Below are positions 52,014 through 61,758 of a stretch of 64,000 nt of DNA, in pieces. Numbering within the stretch: position 1 is the stretch's first letter; each line of letters begins with the position of its first letter. The translations under genes and the position numbers were made by a program. The notes beneath the pieces were generated by a model. That model saw only the letters and a list, made by a program, of their open reading frames with translations, ran no database searches and was not told the DNA's origin. Source of the DNA: Afifella aestuarii (GTDB lineage: Bacteria > Pseudomonadota > Alphaproteobacteria > Rhizobiales > Afifellaceae); NCBI RefSeq assembly GCF_004023665.1, contig NZ_SAUF01000005.1:1-64000 (forward strand), given 5' to 3'.

Positions 52014-52801
52014 GAGGCAATCGCTTCTGGTCGTGGGTCGTCTTCGGTCTGGGCGCGGCCTATTTCCTGCTACCGCTGCTTGCGACCTTCGAATTTTCGC
52101 TGAGCATCCGGCGCGACGAATATACGCTCGACGCTTATCGCAATGTCTTCGCCGATCCGGGCTTCCAGCAGACCTTCACCTATTCGCTGGTGATCGGCCT
52201 TTGCACCATCGTCGTCGGCATCGTCATCATCATGCCGGCCGCCTATTTCGTGCGGCTCAGGATGCCGCAGATCAGGCCGATCGTGGAATTCCTCACGCTG
52301 ATGCCCCTGATCATACCGCCGATCATCCTCGTTTTCGGCTATATCCGGCTCTACAACTCGTCGTCTTTTCTGCCGCTCACCGGTTCGGTGATGGGCACCA
52401 ATATCCTGCTGACGCTCGGCTATGTGGCGCTCGCCATGCCCTATATGTACCGGGCGATCGACACGGGTCTCAGGACCATCGACGTGCAGACCTTGACGGA
52501 GGCGGCGACCATTCTTGGCGCCAGCCGCCTCAGGATCCTGACACGGATCATCTTTCCGAATGTCATCACGGCCGTGTTGTCGGGTGCCTTCCTGACGCTC
52601 GCCATCGTCATGGGCGAGTTCGTCCTGGCGAGCCTGCTCAACCGTCCGGGCTTTGGCCCTTACATGCAGAATATCGGCGCCAACCGGGCCTACGAGCCCT
52701 CGGCGCTCGCAATCATTTCCTTCGTCTTCACCTGGAGCGCGATGGTCGCGATCCAGCTCCTCGCGCGCTTCGCCCCGAAGAGCAGCGCCAGAAAAGATTA
52801 A
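52010..52801 (+). CDS. ABC transporter permease 2 (PotC-like)
   Basis: This 263-residue inner-membrane protein has six helices and the loop TEAATILGASRLRILTRIIF, which contacts the ATPase. It pairs with permease 1 to form the channel. ATG 52010 overlaps the previous stop. The ATPase gene follows after one base. Confidence 0.9.
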   Translation: MRGNRFWSWVVFGLGAAYFLLPLLATFEFSLSIRRDEYTLDAYRNVFADPGFQQTFTYSLVIGLCTIVVGIVIIMPAAYFVRLRMPQIRPIVEFLTLMPLIIPPIILVFGYIRLYNSSSFLPLTGSVMGTNILLTLGYVALAMPYMYRAIDTGLRTIDVQTLTEAATILGASRLRILTRIIFPNVITAVLSGAFLTLAIVMGEFVLASLLNRPGFGPYMQNIGANRAYEPSALAIISFVFTWSAMVAIQLLARFAPKSSARKD

Positions 52802-52802
52802 T

Positions 52803-53870
52803 ATGGCCGAAGAATTTCTCAATCTCGAAGCGATCACCAAGACCTTTGGCACCAATACGGTGATCAAGGACCTGGATCTCTCGTTCAACAGCGGCGAGTT
52901 TGTCTCGCTGCTCGGTCCGTCCGGATGCGGCAAAACGACGGTTCTGCGCATGATCGCGGGTTTCGAAAAACCCACGAAGGGCCGCATCTTTGCCGACGGG
53001 CGGGAGATCACCCACCTGAAGCCCTCGCAGCGAAATGTGGGAATGGTTTTCCAGTCTTACGCGCTTTTTCCGAATCTGAATGTGAGGGACAATATCGGCT
53101 TCGGGCTGAAGGTCGCCGGCGTGACGCGGGCGAAGGCGCGCGAGCGTGTGGCCGAGATGCTGGAGCTCATCGGTCTGCCGGATCTCGGCCGGCGCTATGC
53201 GTTCGAGCTGTCCGGCGGCCAGCAGCAGCGCGTGGCGCTTGCCCGCGCACTCGCGCCGAGCCCACGGATGTTGCTTCTCGACGAACCGCTCTCCGCACTC
53301 GATGCGAAAATCCGCGTGTCGCTGCGTGAGCAGATCCGCAACATTCAACGCGAGCTCGGCATCACCACGATCTTCGTGACCCATGATCAGGAGGAGGCAC
53401 TGTCGATCTCCGACCGGATCGTGGTCATGAATTCCGGGCGCATCGAACAGGCCGGCGCGCCGTTCGAGGTCTACAATCGGCCTGCAACGCCTTTCGTCGC
53501 CAATTTCGTCGGCACGCTCAACCGCGTCGAGGCGCGGGTGAAAAACGCTGCTGCGCAGGAAGTGGCGATCGGTGAGCAATCCGTGGTGCTGAGAAAGCTC
53601 CCCGCGACTGTCCGTGACGGCGAGCCGATCGTGCTGGCGCTCCGCCCCGAGGCGCTCAACCTCGTCAACGGAGCCGATGACGGCATCTGCCTCAACGCCC
53701 GTGTCGAAGCGGTGAGCTTCCTCGGCTCGGTGATCCGCATCGGGGTCGCCGTCGGCGATACGCGTCTCCATGTCGATCTCTTCAACGACCGTCGCTCCGC
53801 TCCGCCGCAGCCGGGGGAGACGCTGCGGATCGGTTTCAAGGACGAGGACGTCATTTCCGTCACCGCGTGA
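52803..53870 (+). CDS. ABC transporter ATP-binding protein (PotA-like)
   Basis: This 355-residue ATPase has Walker [11 protein letters not shown]-loop VFQSYALFP, signature ELSGGQQQRVALARAL, Walker [12 protein letters not shown] and the His in FVTHDQEEAL. The C-terminal TOBE domain is present (LALRPEALNLV). It belongs to the polyamine/Fe3+/2-aminoethylphosphonate group and powers the importer encoded by the three genes upstream. Confidence 0.92.
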   Translation: MAEEFLNLEAITKTFGTNTVIKDLDLSFNSGEFVSLLGPSGCGKTTVLRMIAGFEKPTKGRIFADGREITHLKPSQRNVGMVFQSYALFPNLNVRDNIGFGLKVAGVTRAKARERVAEMLELIGLPDLGRRYAFELSGGQQQRVALARALAPSPRMLLLDEPLSALDAKIRVSLREQIRNIQRELGITTIFVTHDQEEALSISDRIVVMNSGRIEQAGAPFEVYNRPATPFVANFVGTLNRVEARVKNAAAQEVAIGEQSVVLRKLPATVRDGEPIVLALRPEALNLVNGADDGICLNARVEAVSFLGSVIRIGVAVGDTRLHVDLFNDRRSAPPQPGETLRIGFKDEDVISVTA

Positions 53871-53914
53871 GGTGCACCGATCGCCCGCACGGACCGTGCG
53901 CGCCAGGCGCTTGC

Positions 53915-55309
53915 TCACCAGAACGCGAGAAAGGCGACCCAGGCCGAGAGCGCGAGCCCCGTCACGACGACATAAAGGCCGTTCCAGACCAGCCCGACAT
54001 AACGGGCGGTGACACTGCCGAAACCGCCCACGACGAGGGTGCTTGCGGTAAAGGGCGAACTTGCGGCCGCAAGGGCCCAGCCGGCGGTCATCGCCACGGC
54101 GATATCGCTTGGGTCGATCCCGACCTCTCTGGCTTCAGGAAGGAGCGGCGCGATCAGCGAGACGGCCAGGATCGGGTTCATGCCGAGCTGGCCGGCGGCC
54201 GGAATGATCCAGAGAAGCCCGATGAGAAGCAGCCAGCCCGGAAGCGAAGACAGATCGAAGCCGGCGCCGAGGACGAACGGGCTCAGAAGATGTCCCCCAA
54301 GGCCGCCAATGAAGCCGGCCATGGTGAGGAGGACGAGCTCGTTGCGGTAGCCGAGGAGCTGGCGTGTCACGAAGAGGCCGGTGCGCTCGCGCACGTGGCG
54401 TATCGGGGCATCATCCCTGTTCTGAAAGGCGATCCAGGCGAGCGAGATGATCGGCACAACCAGAATGACGGCGGCGGTCGCCCGCACGCCCGTGGCGAGA
54501 TGAATGCCGCCGACGCTCACCCCGAGCACCACGAGAAGGACGGGAAGCGGCCAGATGCTGGTCCAGCTCAACTCCGTCACCACGGGCGTCGACGGTGAGG
54601 CCGAGACTTTGGGCTTGATGAGAGTGTCGAGAAGCCAGCCACCTACGGCCAGGATGAGAGAGCTGACGAGGCTCGGCCCCAGAATCTCCTTCCACGTCGT
54701 ATCCGGCACGAACGAGATCGAGATCGCCGTGGCGAAGGCGAGCGGCGACCAGGTGAGGGCCGAGGCGAAGCCACGCTGAATGGCAAGCAGCATGCGGCGC
54801 AGGCGAATGGCGCGGATATGCGGGTTCTCTTCCCTGCGTGAGCTCTCCTCCGCAAGGGCTCCGAGGAGTGCGATCGAGCCATAATTGAGGACGAGTGTGA
54901 AGAGATGTCCGCCGGTTGTCAGCGCGAGATAACGCCGGCCCGGAGGCTGCTCGGCGAGAAGACGGCCGCATTCGATGACTGCCGGCGAACTCGTGGCGGC
55001 GTAGCGGAGCGCGGTCGTCGCAGTGAAGAACGCGGCGATGAAGGCCGTCGTTTTCAACGCCGATGCGGTGAGCGTCAGCCAGTCGGCCCGGGTTGCAAGC
55101 GCCACGGCGAAGAGGATGCATCCGACCGAAAGGAACACGGTCTGCATGCGACCCGTGCGGCGTGCCAAAAGAAGCACGGCAGGAATGACGGTGACGATCT
55201 CCACGCCGACCAGGATGCTCTCGCCCGACCATTGCGCCAGGAAGACGAAAAAGCATGTGGCGATCAGCAGCCAGCCGGCGAGACGGTCGGGAAGGGGGGA
55301 GGTGTTCAT
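53915..55309 (-). CDS. Multi-pass membrane transporter of the ion-transporter type
   Basis: This 464-residue protein has about 11-12 predicted helices. Near the C-terminus it has GMNPILAVSLIAPLLPEARE and WALAAASSPFTASTLVVGGF, which recall the conserved re-entrant segments of ion-transporter superfamily members (DASS, ArsB, CitMHS types). The exact family and substrate are not recognised. ATG 55309 is preferred to a TTG six bases upstream. It is convergent with the ABC importer operon; a short GC-rich inverted repeat (CGCACGG-A-CCGTGCG, 53886-53900) lies in the gap. Confidence 0.65.
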   Translation of the reverse strand: MNTSPLPDRLAGWLLIATCFFVFLAQWSGESILVGVEIVTVIPAVLLLARRTGRMQTVFLSVGCILFAVALATRADWLTLTASALKTTAFIAAFFTATTALRYAATSSPAVIECGRLLAEQPPGRRYLALTTGGHLFTLVLNYGSIALLGALAEESSRREENPHIRAIRLRRMLLAIQRGFASALTWSPLAFATAISISFVPDTTWKEILGPSLVSSLILAVGGWLLDTLIKPKVSASPSTPVVTELSWTSIWPLPVLLVVLGVSVGGIHLATGVRATAAVILVVPIISLAWIAFQNRDDAPIRHVRERTGLFVTRQLLGYRNELVLLTMAGFIGGLGGHLLSPFVLGAGFDLSSLPGWLLLIGLLWIIPAAGQLGMNPILAVSLIAPLLPEAREVGIDPSDIAVAMTAGWALAAASSPFTASTLVVGGFGSVTARYVGLVWNGLYVVVTGLALSAWVAFLAFW

Positions 55310-55532
55310 CGACAAAATTCTGCGGGCAATGAACCCACTTTAAGCTCCGACGGGGCGATGAACAGCCCACTCCACCGATCGATCAGCATCATCCGTCCAG
55401 ACGAGCCCGGAAACCACCTATGCGGCCATTTGCAGGGAGGCCGTCATCGGATGTGGCAATTGCGCAGGGAGCAAAGTCCGTCATCAGCAGTTGTGCTCCC
55501 CAAAGACGAAGTTCGTGGCGGGGAGGTTCGAC

Positions 55533-56492
55533 ATGCCCGAAGATGGCACCTTTGCAGGCAAGGAAGCACCCGTCGTCGTTTTTGGCGGCGGCGGTTTTCT
55601 CGGGCACCGGATCTGCCGGCGCCTGCTGGAGAAGGGACGGAGCGTGCGGGCGGTCTCCCGCCATCCGAACAAGATCACCGATCTCCTCGGAAGGCCGTCT
55701 GGGCTCGCCGCCGTGGAAGGCGACATCGAGAGGCCGGAGGATGTGGCAAGGCTTGTCGAGGGCGCAGGTGCCGTCGTCAATGCCGTCAGCCTCTATGTGG
55801 AGCGGGGTGGCAAGACCTTCCGCAACATCCATGTGGAGGCGGCTGGCCAGCTTGCTGCGCTCGCGCACCGACACGGCGTACCGCTTCTCGTCCAGCTCTC
55901 TGGCGTGGGCGCTGATCCGAACTCTCCTTCCCGCTACATCGCGGCGCGGGGTGCAGGAGAGGTCGCGGTGCGCCGCGCCTTCGGAAACGCAGTCATCGTG
56001 CGGCCTGCCGTCATGTTCGGTCCGCAGGATGGCTTCATCTGCACGTTCTCCGATCTTCTGCGGAGATATCCCGTCTTTCCTCTCTTCGGGAGTGGAGAGA
56101 CGCGGCTGCAGCCGACCTTCGTCGGAGATGTGGCCGAGGCGGTCGCCTGTATCGTGGTTGCGGGACCGGCCCCCGAGCCGCGCACCTACGAGTTGGGCGG
56201 CCCGCGCACATACACCTACCGCGAACTCGTCGGAATCGTGGCCGACGAGGTTGGTGTCCGTCGCTTGCTCGTTCCGTTGCCGATCGGCATTTGGAAAGGC
56301 CTGGCGGCAGCAGCCGAGCGACTGCCGAAGCCGCCGGTGACCTCCACCGAAGTGGAATTGATGGAGGCGCCCAATGTCGCGACCGAGGAGCCAGGGTTCG
56401 CAGCCTGGGGCGTGACACCGACTTCCGTTGAAGACTTCCTGCGGGAGCGGGAGGACAGAAAGGCGGCGCAGGCCCGGCATTCGGTCGAATAG
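55533..56492 (+). CDS. NAD(P)-binding epimerase, NADH dehydrogenase subunit NDUFA9-like
   Basis: This 319-residue atypical SDR has the nucleotide-binding GGGGFLGHRI near residue 17 and blocks such as SGVGADPNSPSRYIAARGAGE, AVIVRPAVMFGPQDGF and LQPTFVGDVAEAV. These match the NDUFA9-like group, an accessory subunit of complex I in mitochondria and many Alphaproteobacteria. The Tyr of the SDR catalytic set is in SRYIAARG with Lys replaced. ATG 55533 has GGGGAGG about eight bases upstream. A stem-loop follows the gene. Confidence 0.85.
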   Translation: MPEDGTFAGKEAPVVVFGGGGFLGHRICRRLLEKGRSVRAVSRHPNKITDLLGRPSGLAAVEGDIERPEDVARLVEGAGAVVNAVSLYVERGGKTFRNIHVEAAGQLAALAHRHGVPLLVQLSGVGADPNSPSRYIAARGAGEVAVRRAFGNAVIVRPAVMFGPQDGFICTFSDLLRRYPVFPLFGSGETRLQPTFVGDVAEAVACIVVAGPAPEPRTYELGGPRTYTYRELVGIVADEVGVRRLLVPLPIGIWKGLAAAAERLPKPPVTSTEVELMEAPNVATEEPGFAAWGVTPTSVEDFLREREDRKAAQARHSVE

Positions 56493-56511
56493 CCGGCGGC
56501 AAACGCCGCGC

Positions 56512-56540
56512 GGCCGCAGTCGCAAAAAGGCTGCGGCCGG
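56512..56540. terminator. Stem-loop after the NDUFA9-like gene
   Basis: CGGCCGCAG, an 11-base loop rich in A, then CTGCGGCCG gives a perfect 9-bp stem between the plus-strand gene and the convergent aldehyde dehydrogenase gene. Confidence 0.55.
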
Positions 56541-56562
56541 AGACTGATTCAATACAGTGGCC

Positions 56563-58008
56563 TCAAGACAGCATATCGCCAAACGCGACCGTCTTGATCT
56601 CGAGAAAATCGTCCAGACCAAAAATACCGCCTTCGCGGCCGTTGCCGGATTGCTTGTAGCCCCCGAAGGGGCTGCCCTGTGCAAAGGGGGCACGGTTGAC
56701 GCGCACCATGCCTGCCCGCAGCTGCAGCGCGACGTGGCGGGCGCGCTCCGTGTCCTGGGTGCTGAGATAGGCGGCGAGGCCGTAGGGCGTGTCGTTGGCA
56801 AGGCGGATTGCCTCCGCCTCGTCTTTGAACGGCGTCATCGCAAGCACCGGTCCGAAGATTTCCTCGCGCCAGATGCGCATCTCGGGTGTGACATCGGCAA
56901 AGACGGTCGGTCGGGCATAATAGCCGCGATTGAAGCCGGCCGGCCGGCCCGTTCCGCCAGTGACGAGACGCGCGCCTTCCGCAATGCCGGCCCCGATCAG
57001 ATCCTGCACCTTGTCGAACTGGGTCTGCGAGACGAGCGGGCCGATATGGTCGCCCTCCTCATGCGGATCGCCGACGGCGACCTTTTCCGCCGTCTCCTTG
57101 GCGATCGCGATCGCATCCTCGTAGACCGAGGCTTCGATGAGCATGCGTGTCGGCGCGTTGCAGGACTGGCCGGTGTTTTCCATGCAGAAGCGGACGCCGC
57201 CCTCGACCTGTGATGCGAGATCGCAATCGGAAAAGAGAATGTTCGGCGACTTACCGCCAAGTTCGAGCGTCACGCGCTTGACCGTGTCGGCGGCCGCCTT
57301 GGTGACTGCGGAGCCGGCTCGTGTCGATCCCGTGAACGACATCATGTCGACGTCGGGATGGGCGGACAGCGCCGCGCCGACACCCGGCCCGTCTCCATTG
57401 ACGAGATTGAAGACGCCAGGCGGCACGCCTGCTGCGTCGATCATTTCGGCGAAGAGGAGCGAGGAGAGGGGTGCGATTTCCGACGGCTTCAACACCACCG
57501 TGCAACCGGTGAGAAGCGCGGGCACGACCTTGAGCGTCACCTGGTTCATCGGCCAGTTCCACGGCGTGATGAGCCCGCACACGCCGATCGGCTCCTTGAT
57601 GATGCGTTCGCTCGGTGCATTGGCGCGCAGCGGCCGCTCCCATTCGATCTCGTGGATGGCTTTGAGAAACCCTTCGATGTGCCAGTCGCCGGCGCCGACC
57701 TGTTCGTCGCGTGAGAACGACATCGGTGCACCCATTTCGGTGCTGATCGCCTTGGCCATCTCGTCGGCGCCAGCCCGGTAGATCGTCAGAAGCCGTTCGA
57801 TCACGGCGATGCGTTCGGTGACGTCTGTTGCGCTCCAGGTCGGGAAGGCGGCCCGCGCCGCCGCCACGGCCTTGTCGATATCGGCGGAACTTCCGAGCGA
57901 GATCTCGGCAATCTCGCTTTCGGTCGCCGGGTCGATGACGGGAAACGGGTTCGGCTCGGCCGGGGCTATCCAGCTGCCGTTGATGTAGAAATCGGTTTTT
58001 TTCGGCAT
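56563..58008 (-). CDS. NAD(P)-dependent aldehyde dehydrogenase
   Basis: This 481-residue enzyme of the aldehyde dehydrogenase family has ITPWNWPMNQ, the catalytic Glu in VTLELGGKSPNI and the catalytic Cys in NTGQSCNAPTRM, then EEIFGPVLAM. It oxidises an aldehyde to an acid. It is the last gene of a six-gene operon after an amino acid importer and an M20 hydrolase, and an aminotransferase gene lies across the divergent promoter. Oxidation of an aldehyde derived from an imported amino compound is a reasonable guess. Confidence 0.92.
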   Translation of the reverse strand: MPKKTDFYINGSWIAPAEPNPFPVIDPATESEIAEISLGSSADIDKAVAAARAAFPTWSATDVTERIAVIERLLTIYRAGADEMAKAISTEMGAPMSFSRDEQVGAGDWHIEGFLKAIHEIEWERPLRANAPSERIIKEPIGVCGLITPWNWPMNQVTLKVVPALLTGCTVVLKPSEIAPLSSLLFAEMIDAAGVPPGVFNLVNGDGPGVGAALSAHPDVDMMSFTGSTRAGSAVTKAAADTVKRVTLELGGKSPNILFSDCDLASQVEGGVRFCMENTGQSCNAPTRMLIEASVYEDAIAIAKETAEKVAVGDPHEEGDHIGPLVSQTQFDKVQDLIGAGIAEGARLVTGGTGRPAGFNRGYYARPTVFADVTPEMRIWREEIFGPVLAMTPFKDEAEAIRLANDTPYGLAAYLSTQDTERARHVALQLRAGMVRVNRAPFAQGSPFGGYKQSGNGREGGIFGLDDFLEIKTVAFGDMLS

Positions 58009-58035
58009 TGAGATCTCGTCGGTGTGCGCTCGGGC

Positions 58036-59205
58036 TCAGGCCCGGCTCAGAAAGGCTTCGGCGAATTCCGTCCAGAAGGCGACGCCTGTCGCCAGAATAT
58101 CATCGTTGAAGTCGAAGAACGGGTGATGCAGCGGCGGATCATCCGGCCCGCGCCCAGTCCCCAGAAAGAAATAGCTGCCCGGACAAGCCTTCAACATATA
58201 GGCAAAATCCTCCGAGCCCATAAAAGGACGGGCAAGGTCGGTGACATTCTCGGCACCCGCGAAACGGATCGCTTGGGCGCGGAGGAAGTCCGTTTCCGCC
58301 GGATCGTTGATGGTGGCGTCGTAGCTTCGGAGATAGTCGACGTTTGCGCGCGCGCCAAAACTCTCCGCCTGGCGCGTCGCGATCAGGCGGATCTTCTCTT
58401 CCAGAAGGTCGCGCGTCGCATCGTCGAAAGAGCGGACGCCGATGACGAGTTCCACGCTCTCAGGGATGATGTTGCTCGCCGAGCCGCCATGGATGGAGCC
58501 GACCGTGACGACGGCGGGATCGATCGGATGCGTGTTGCGGGCGACGATCGTCTGCAGGGTCATAACGATGGAAGAGGCAGCAACGATCGGATCGATCGTG
58601 TCCTCGGGATGCGCCCCATGGCCCCCGCGGCCTGTGACGACAATCCGAGCCTCGTCGACGGCCGCCATGATCGGCCCGTCTCTGAGTGCGAACTGCCCGA
58701 ACGGAAGCTGCGGCTCGTTATGAAGCGCAAAGACGGCGTCGCAGGGAAAGAGCTCAAAGAGACCTTCGTCTACCATCATCTTGGCGCCGCCGAAATTCTC
58801 CTCCGCCGGCTGGAAAATGAGATGCACGGTGCCGTCGAAGTTTTTTCGCTCCGCGAGCCGCTTCGCCGCGCCGAGAAGCATGGCGGTGTGGCCGTCATGG
58901 CCGCAGGCGTGCATGCGATCGGGAATTTCGCTCTGGTAGGAAAGGCCGGTCTTTTCCTGGATCGGTAAGGCGTCGAAATCGGCGCGAAGGCCGACCGCGC
59001 GCTTGCCTGTGCCGTTCTTCAGCGTTGCGACGACGCCCGTCTTGGCAAGCCCGCGATGCACCTCGTAGCCGAGGGCCTGGAGTTTTTCGGCGACGTAGGC
59101 GGACGTCCATTCCTCTTCGAGGCCGAGCTCAGGGTGACGATGCAGCTCATGCCGCATGGCGACAATGTCGGGCAGATCGTTGCTGAGGTCAGGGGCGATA
59201 CCCAT
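58036..59205 (-). CDS. M20 family amidohydrolase (hippurate/IAA-amino acid hydrolase type)
   Basis: This 389-residue metal hydrolase has HRHPELGLEEEWTS at its start, the metal-binding DRMHACGHDGHTAML, QPAEENFGGAK with the catalytic Glu, and GSEDFAYML with a late metal ligand. A lid domain sits in between (GRGGHGAHPEDTIDP). The family removes acyl groups from N-acyl-amino acids. It directly follows the second permease gene (59206), so cleavage of an imported N-acyl amino acid fits the context. Confidence 0.9.
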   Translation of the reverse strand: MGIAPDLSNDLPDIVAMRHELHRHPELGLEEEWTSAYVAEKLQALGYEVHRGLAKTGVVATLKNGTGKRAVGLRADFDALPIQEKTGLSYQSEIPDRMHACGHDGHTAMLLGAAKRLAERKNFDGTVHLIFQPAEENFGGAKMMVDEGLFELFPCDAVFALHNEPQLPFGQFALRDGPIMAAVDEARIVVTGRGGHGAHPEDTIDPIVAASSIVMTLQTIVARNTHPIDPAVVTVGSIHGGSASNIIPESVELVIGVRSFDDATRDLLEEKIRLIATRQAESFGARANVDYLRSYDATINDPAETDFLRAQAIRFAGAENVTDLARPFMGSEDFAYMLKACPGSYFFLGTGRGPDDPPLHHPFFDFNDDILATGVAFWTEFAEAFLSRA

Positions 59206-60048
59206 TCACACTCCTCGGGTGGGGATGCGATTTTCGAGATGGCGGAAGCCGGCGACGAGGAGGCCGGTCAGGCAGAGATAGATGAAAGCCAGAAAGAGAA
59301 GTGGCTCGTAGATGATGTAGGTGTCCTGGCGCACGTCGCTGATGACCGCATAAAGGTCGATGACGGTGATCGTCGCCACCAGCGGCGTCGCCTTCAATTG
59401 CAGGACGATCTCGCCGTTCAAGGTCGGCAGAGCGCGCTGGATCGCGCGCGGCAGCCAGATACGGCGTAGCACGGTGAAGCGGCTCATGCCGTAAGCGCGG
59501 GCGGCTTCGAGCTCGCCTTTCGGCACGCCGGCAAGGGCCCCGCGCATCACCTCGCCCTCATAACCCGCAAAGGAGATGGTGAGTGAGGCGAGCGCGTAGG
59601 GCCACGCCTCGCGCAGATAAGGCCAGATGAAGGAGCCGCGGATCCACGGGATCTGCGGAAACAACGAGCCGAGCCCGTAATAGAGAAGCCAGAGCTGTAG
59701 GAGCAGGGGCGTACCGCGGATCACGGTGCAGAAGCCGCGGGCGGCCCATGCCAAAGGAGCGGGACCAGAGACTTGTGCGAGGCCGAGAGGCACCGCCATC
59801 GCAAAGCCGAGGATGCTGCTGCTGACGAGAAGGGCGAGCGTTACCCACAATCCGCCCAGCATTTCCGGCCAATAAAGCGGCAGCCAATCCCAGCGCATAT
59901 TGAACGCCATGAGGGTGACCATGAGAGCGGCCAGCAGAAGCAGCACGATGCGGTGCGGCTTCAGCCAGTTTTCGCGCTTCGCCGCCTTCTCTTGCGGGTC
60001 GATGAGGTCGGCCATGGCGTGCACGGCATCCGCATTGTCCCCGCTCAT
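59206..60048 (-). CDS. Polar amino acid ABC transporter permease (HisM-like)
   Basis: This 280-residue inner-membrane protein has about five helices and the loop GELEAARAYGMSRFTVLRRIWLP, the ATPase-contact motif of the His/Glu/Gln importer family, with YYGLGSLFP and LKATPLVATITVIDLY. It is coupled to the other permease by an ATGA overlap and works with the binding protein and ATPase of the same operon. Confidence 0.92.
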   Translation of the reverse strand: MSGDNADAVHAMADLIDPQEKAAKRENWLKPHRIVLLLLAALMVTLMAFNMRWDWLPLYWPEMLGGLWVTLALLVSSSILGFAMAVPLGLAQVSGPAPLAWAARGFCTVIRGTPLLLQLWLLYYGLGSLFPQIPWIRGSFIWPYLREAWPYALASLTISFAGYEGEVMRGALAGVPKGELEAARAYGMSRFTVLRRIWLPRAIQRALPTLNGEIVLQLKATPLVATITVIDLYAVISDVRQDTYIIYEPLLFLAFIYLCLTGLLVAGFRHLENRIPTRGV

Positions 60049-60758
60049 GAGGAGAAACCAGGCATGCCGCGCCTTGCCCGTCGCTCGATGAGCGCGATGA
60101 CGACATTGGAGACGAGGCTCACCATCAGATAGAGCAGCCCCGCGGCGCAGAAGAAGAGCATGTACTCCCGCGTTGCCCCGCCGGCCTGGCGTGTCGCGAG
60201 CGTCAGCTCCGTGAAGCCGACGACGGCGAGAAGGGCCGTGTCCTTGGTGGCGATCAGCCAGAGATTGGCAAGTCCCGGAATGGCGTGCGGAAGCATGGCG
60301 GGCAGAGTGATGCGGCGCACGAGCAGAAACGGCGGCATGCCGTAAGCGCGCGCGGTCTCGATCTGGCCGGCCGGTACGGCCTTGATGGCACCACGGAGCA
60401 CCTCCGTCGAGTAGGCGCCCTGGACGAGGCCGATGACGGCGATGCCGGCCGCCATGCCCGAGACGTCGAGGCGCGCATAGCCAAGCGCTGCCATCAGACG
60501 GTTCAAGAGATCGGTGCCGGCGTAATAGACGAGGACGATGAGGACGAGTTCGGGAACGGCGCGGATAATCGTCGTGTAGGCTTCGAGGAGATCGCGCAGG
60601 ATCGGCCCGCCGTAGAGCTTTCCGAAAGCGCCACCGACGCCGATCAGGAGCCCCACCAGATAGCCGCCGGCAGCGACTTCGAGCGAGGTCAGGAGTGCGC
60701 GCAGAAGAACGCCGCCCCAGCCGGGAGGTGAAAAAGCAAGAAGTTCTAAAGGACCCAT
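60045..60758 (-). CDS. Polar amino acid ABC transporter permease (HisQ-like)
   Basis: This 237-residue inner-membrane protein with five helices has the ATPase-contact loop GQIETARAYGMPPFLLVRRI and the conserved IIRAVPELVLIVLVYYAG. ATG 60758 is preferred, since the first helix begins soon after it and an upstream extension is not conserved. It lies behind the binding-protein gene after a 166-bp gap that contains a strong stem-loop. Confidence 0.92.
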   Translation of the reverse strand: MGPLELLAFSPPGWGGVLLRALLTSLEVAAGGYLVGLLIGVGGAFGKLYGGPILRDLLEAYTTIIRAVPELVLIVLVYYAGTDLLNRLMAALGYARLDVSGMAAGIAVIGLVQGAYSTEVLRGAIKAVPAGQIETARAYGMPPFLLVRRITLPAMLPHAIPGLANLWLIATKDTALLAVVGFTELTLATRQAGGATREYMLFFCAAGLLYLMVSLVSNVVIALIERRARRGMPGFSS

Positions 60759-60881
60759 TACATTACGGTTGGATGTGGCGCATCGATGCTGGCGCGGCCG
60801 CATGACCGCACCTGGCTTCTAGCAAGCGGCATGCCTTTTCAGGCGCCGAGCGACCTGCGTGGACAGAAGCCGGGCGGAAAA

Positions 60882-60906
60882 GGGGAGGGGCGGTTGCCCA
60901 CTCCCC
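60882..60906 (-). terminator. Stem-loop with T-run after the amino acid binding-protein gene
   Basis: In the minus direction GGGGAG-t-GGGC, loop AACC, GCCC-CTCCCC is followed by TTTT. It is 19 bp after the binding-protein stop. It should end part of the transcripts, so that the receptor is made in excess over the permeases downstream. Confidence 0.7.
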
Positions 60907-60924
60907 AAGCTGCGAGCGAGCCGC

Positions 60925-61698
60925 TCACTTTCCGTAGATGTCGAAGTCGAAATATTTCTCGGAGATCTTCTCGTAAGTGCCGTTCTCGCGGATCGCGGCA
61001 ATTGCCTTGTTGAGCTTCTCCTTGAGCTCGGTGTCGCCTTGGCGGATGCCCACACCGACGCCCGGTCCGAGAATCTCCTTGTCGGGCTCGACCTCGCCCT
61101 TCATCTCGCAGCACGCCTTGCCGGAATCGGATTCCAGGAACGTTGCGAGCGCGAGGGAATCCGCCTGGACGGCATCGAGGCGGCCGGCCACGAGATCCTG
61201 GTTGGCCTCGTCCTGCGTCTGATAGGTTTTCACCTCGGCGTCGGGAAAATGCTTGCGGACGTAGTTTTCGTGGATGGTCGAGCGCTGCACGCCGAGAAGC
61301 TTGCCCGAAAGGCTCTCATTGGTGGGCTCGATCTCCACCTCCTTGAGGCCGATGATGGCCGTCGGTGTGTTGTAGTACTTGTCGCTGAAATCGATCACCT
61401 TGAGACGCTCTTCGGTGATCGACATGGAGCCGATGATCATGTCGATCTTGCCCGAGGTGAGGGCCGGAATGATGCCGTCCCACGCTGTCGGCACAATGGT
61501 GCAATCGAGCTTTGCCTCTTCGCACAGCGCATCCATGATTTCGATCTCCCATCCGGACCAATTGCCGGCGGCATCCGGAACCGTGAATGGCGGATAGGGT
61601 TCGGCGGCGATGCCGACCTTGGTCTCGGCGCTGGCAGCGCCCGCTCCAAGGACGACGACGGCCGCGGCTGCGGCGAGGCTTGTGAGGATACGGTGCAT
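60925..61698 (-). CDS. Polar amino acid ABC transporter substrate-binding protein
   Basis: This 257-residue periplasmic protein has a signal peptide ending near VLGAGAASAE. The mature part shows GIAAEPYPPFTVPDAAGNW, GWEIEIMDALCEEAKLDC and SITEERLKVIDFSDKYYN, the signature of family 3 amino acid binding proteins. A Cys pair (GKACCEMKG) and two further Cys are unusual for the family and could form disulfides. It serves the HisQM-like permeases of the operon. Confidence 0.93.
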   Translation of the reverse strand: MHRILTSLAAAAAVVVLGAGAASAETKVGIAAEPYPPFTVPDAAGNWSGWEIEIMDALCEEAKLDCTIVPTAWDGIIPALTSGKIDMIIGSMSITEERLKVIDFSDKYYNTPTAIIGLKEVEIEPTNESLSGKLLGVQRSTIHENYVRKHFPDAEVKTYQTQDEANQDLVAGRLDAVQADSLALATFLESDSGKACCEMKGEVEPDKEILGPGVGVGIRQGDTELKEKLNKAIAAIRENGTYEKISEKYFDFDIYGK

Positions 61699-61758
61699 GA
61701 GGAGTTCCCTTCTTGCTTGGTGCGATGACGGCCGGCGTGAAGCGCCGGCACATCGCCG

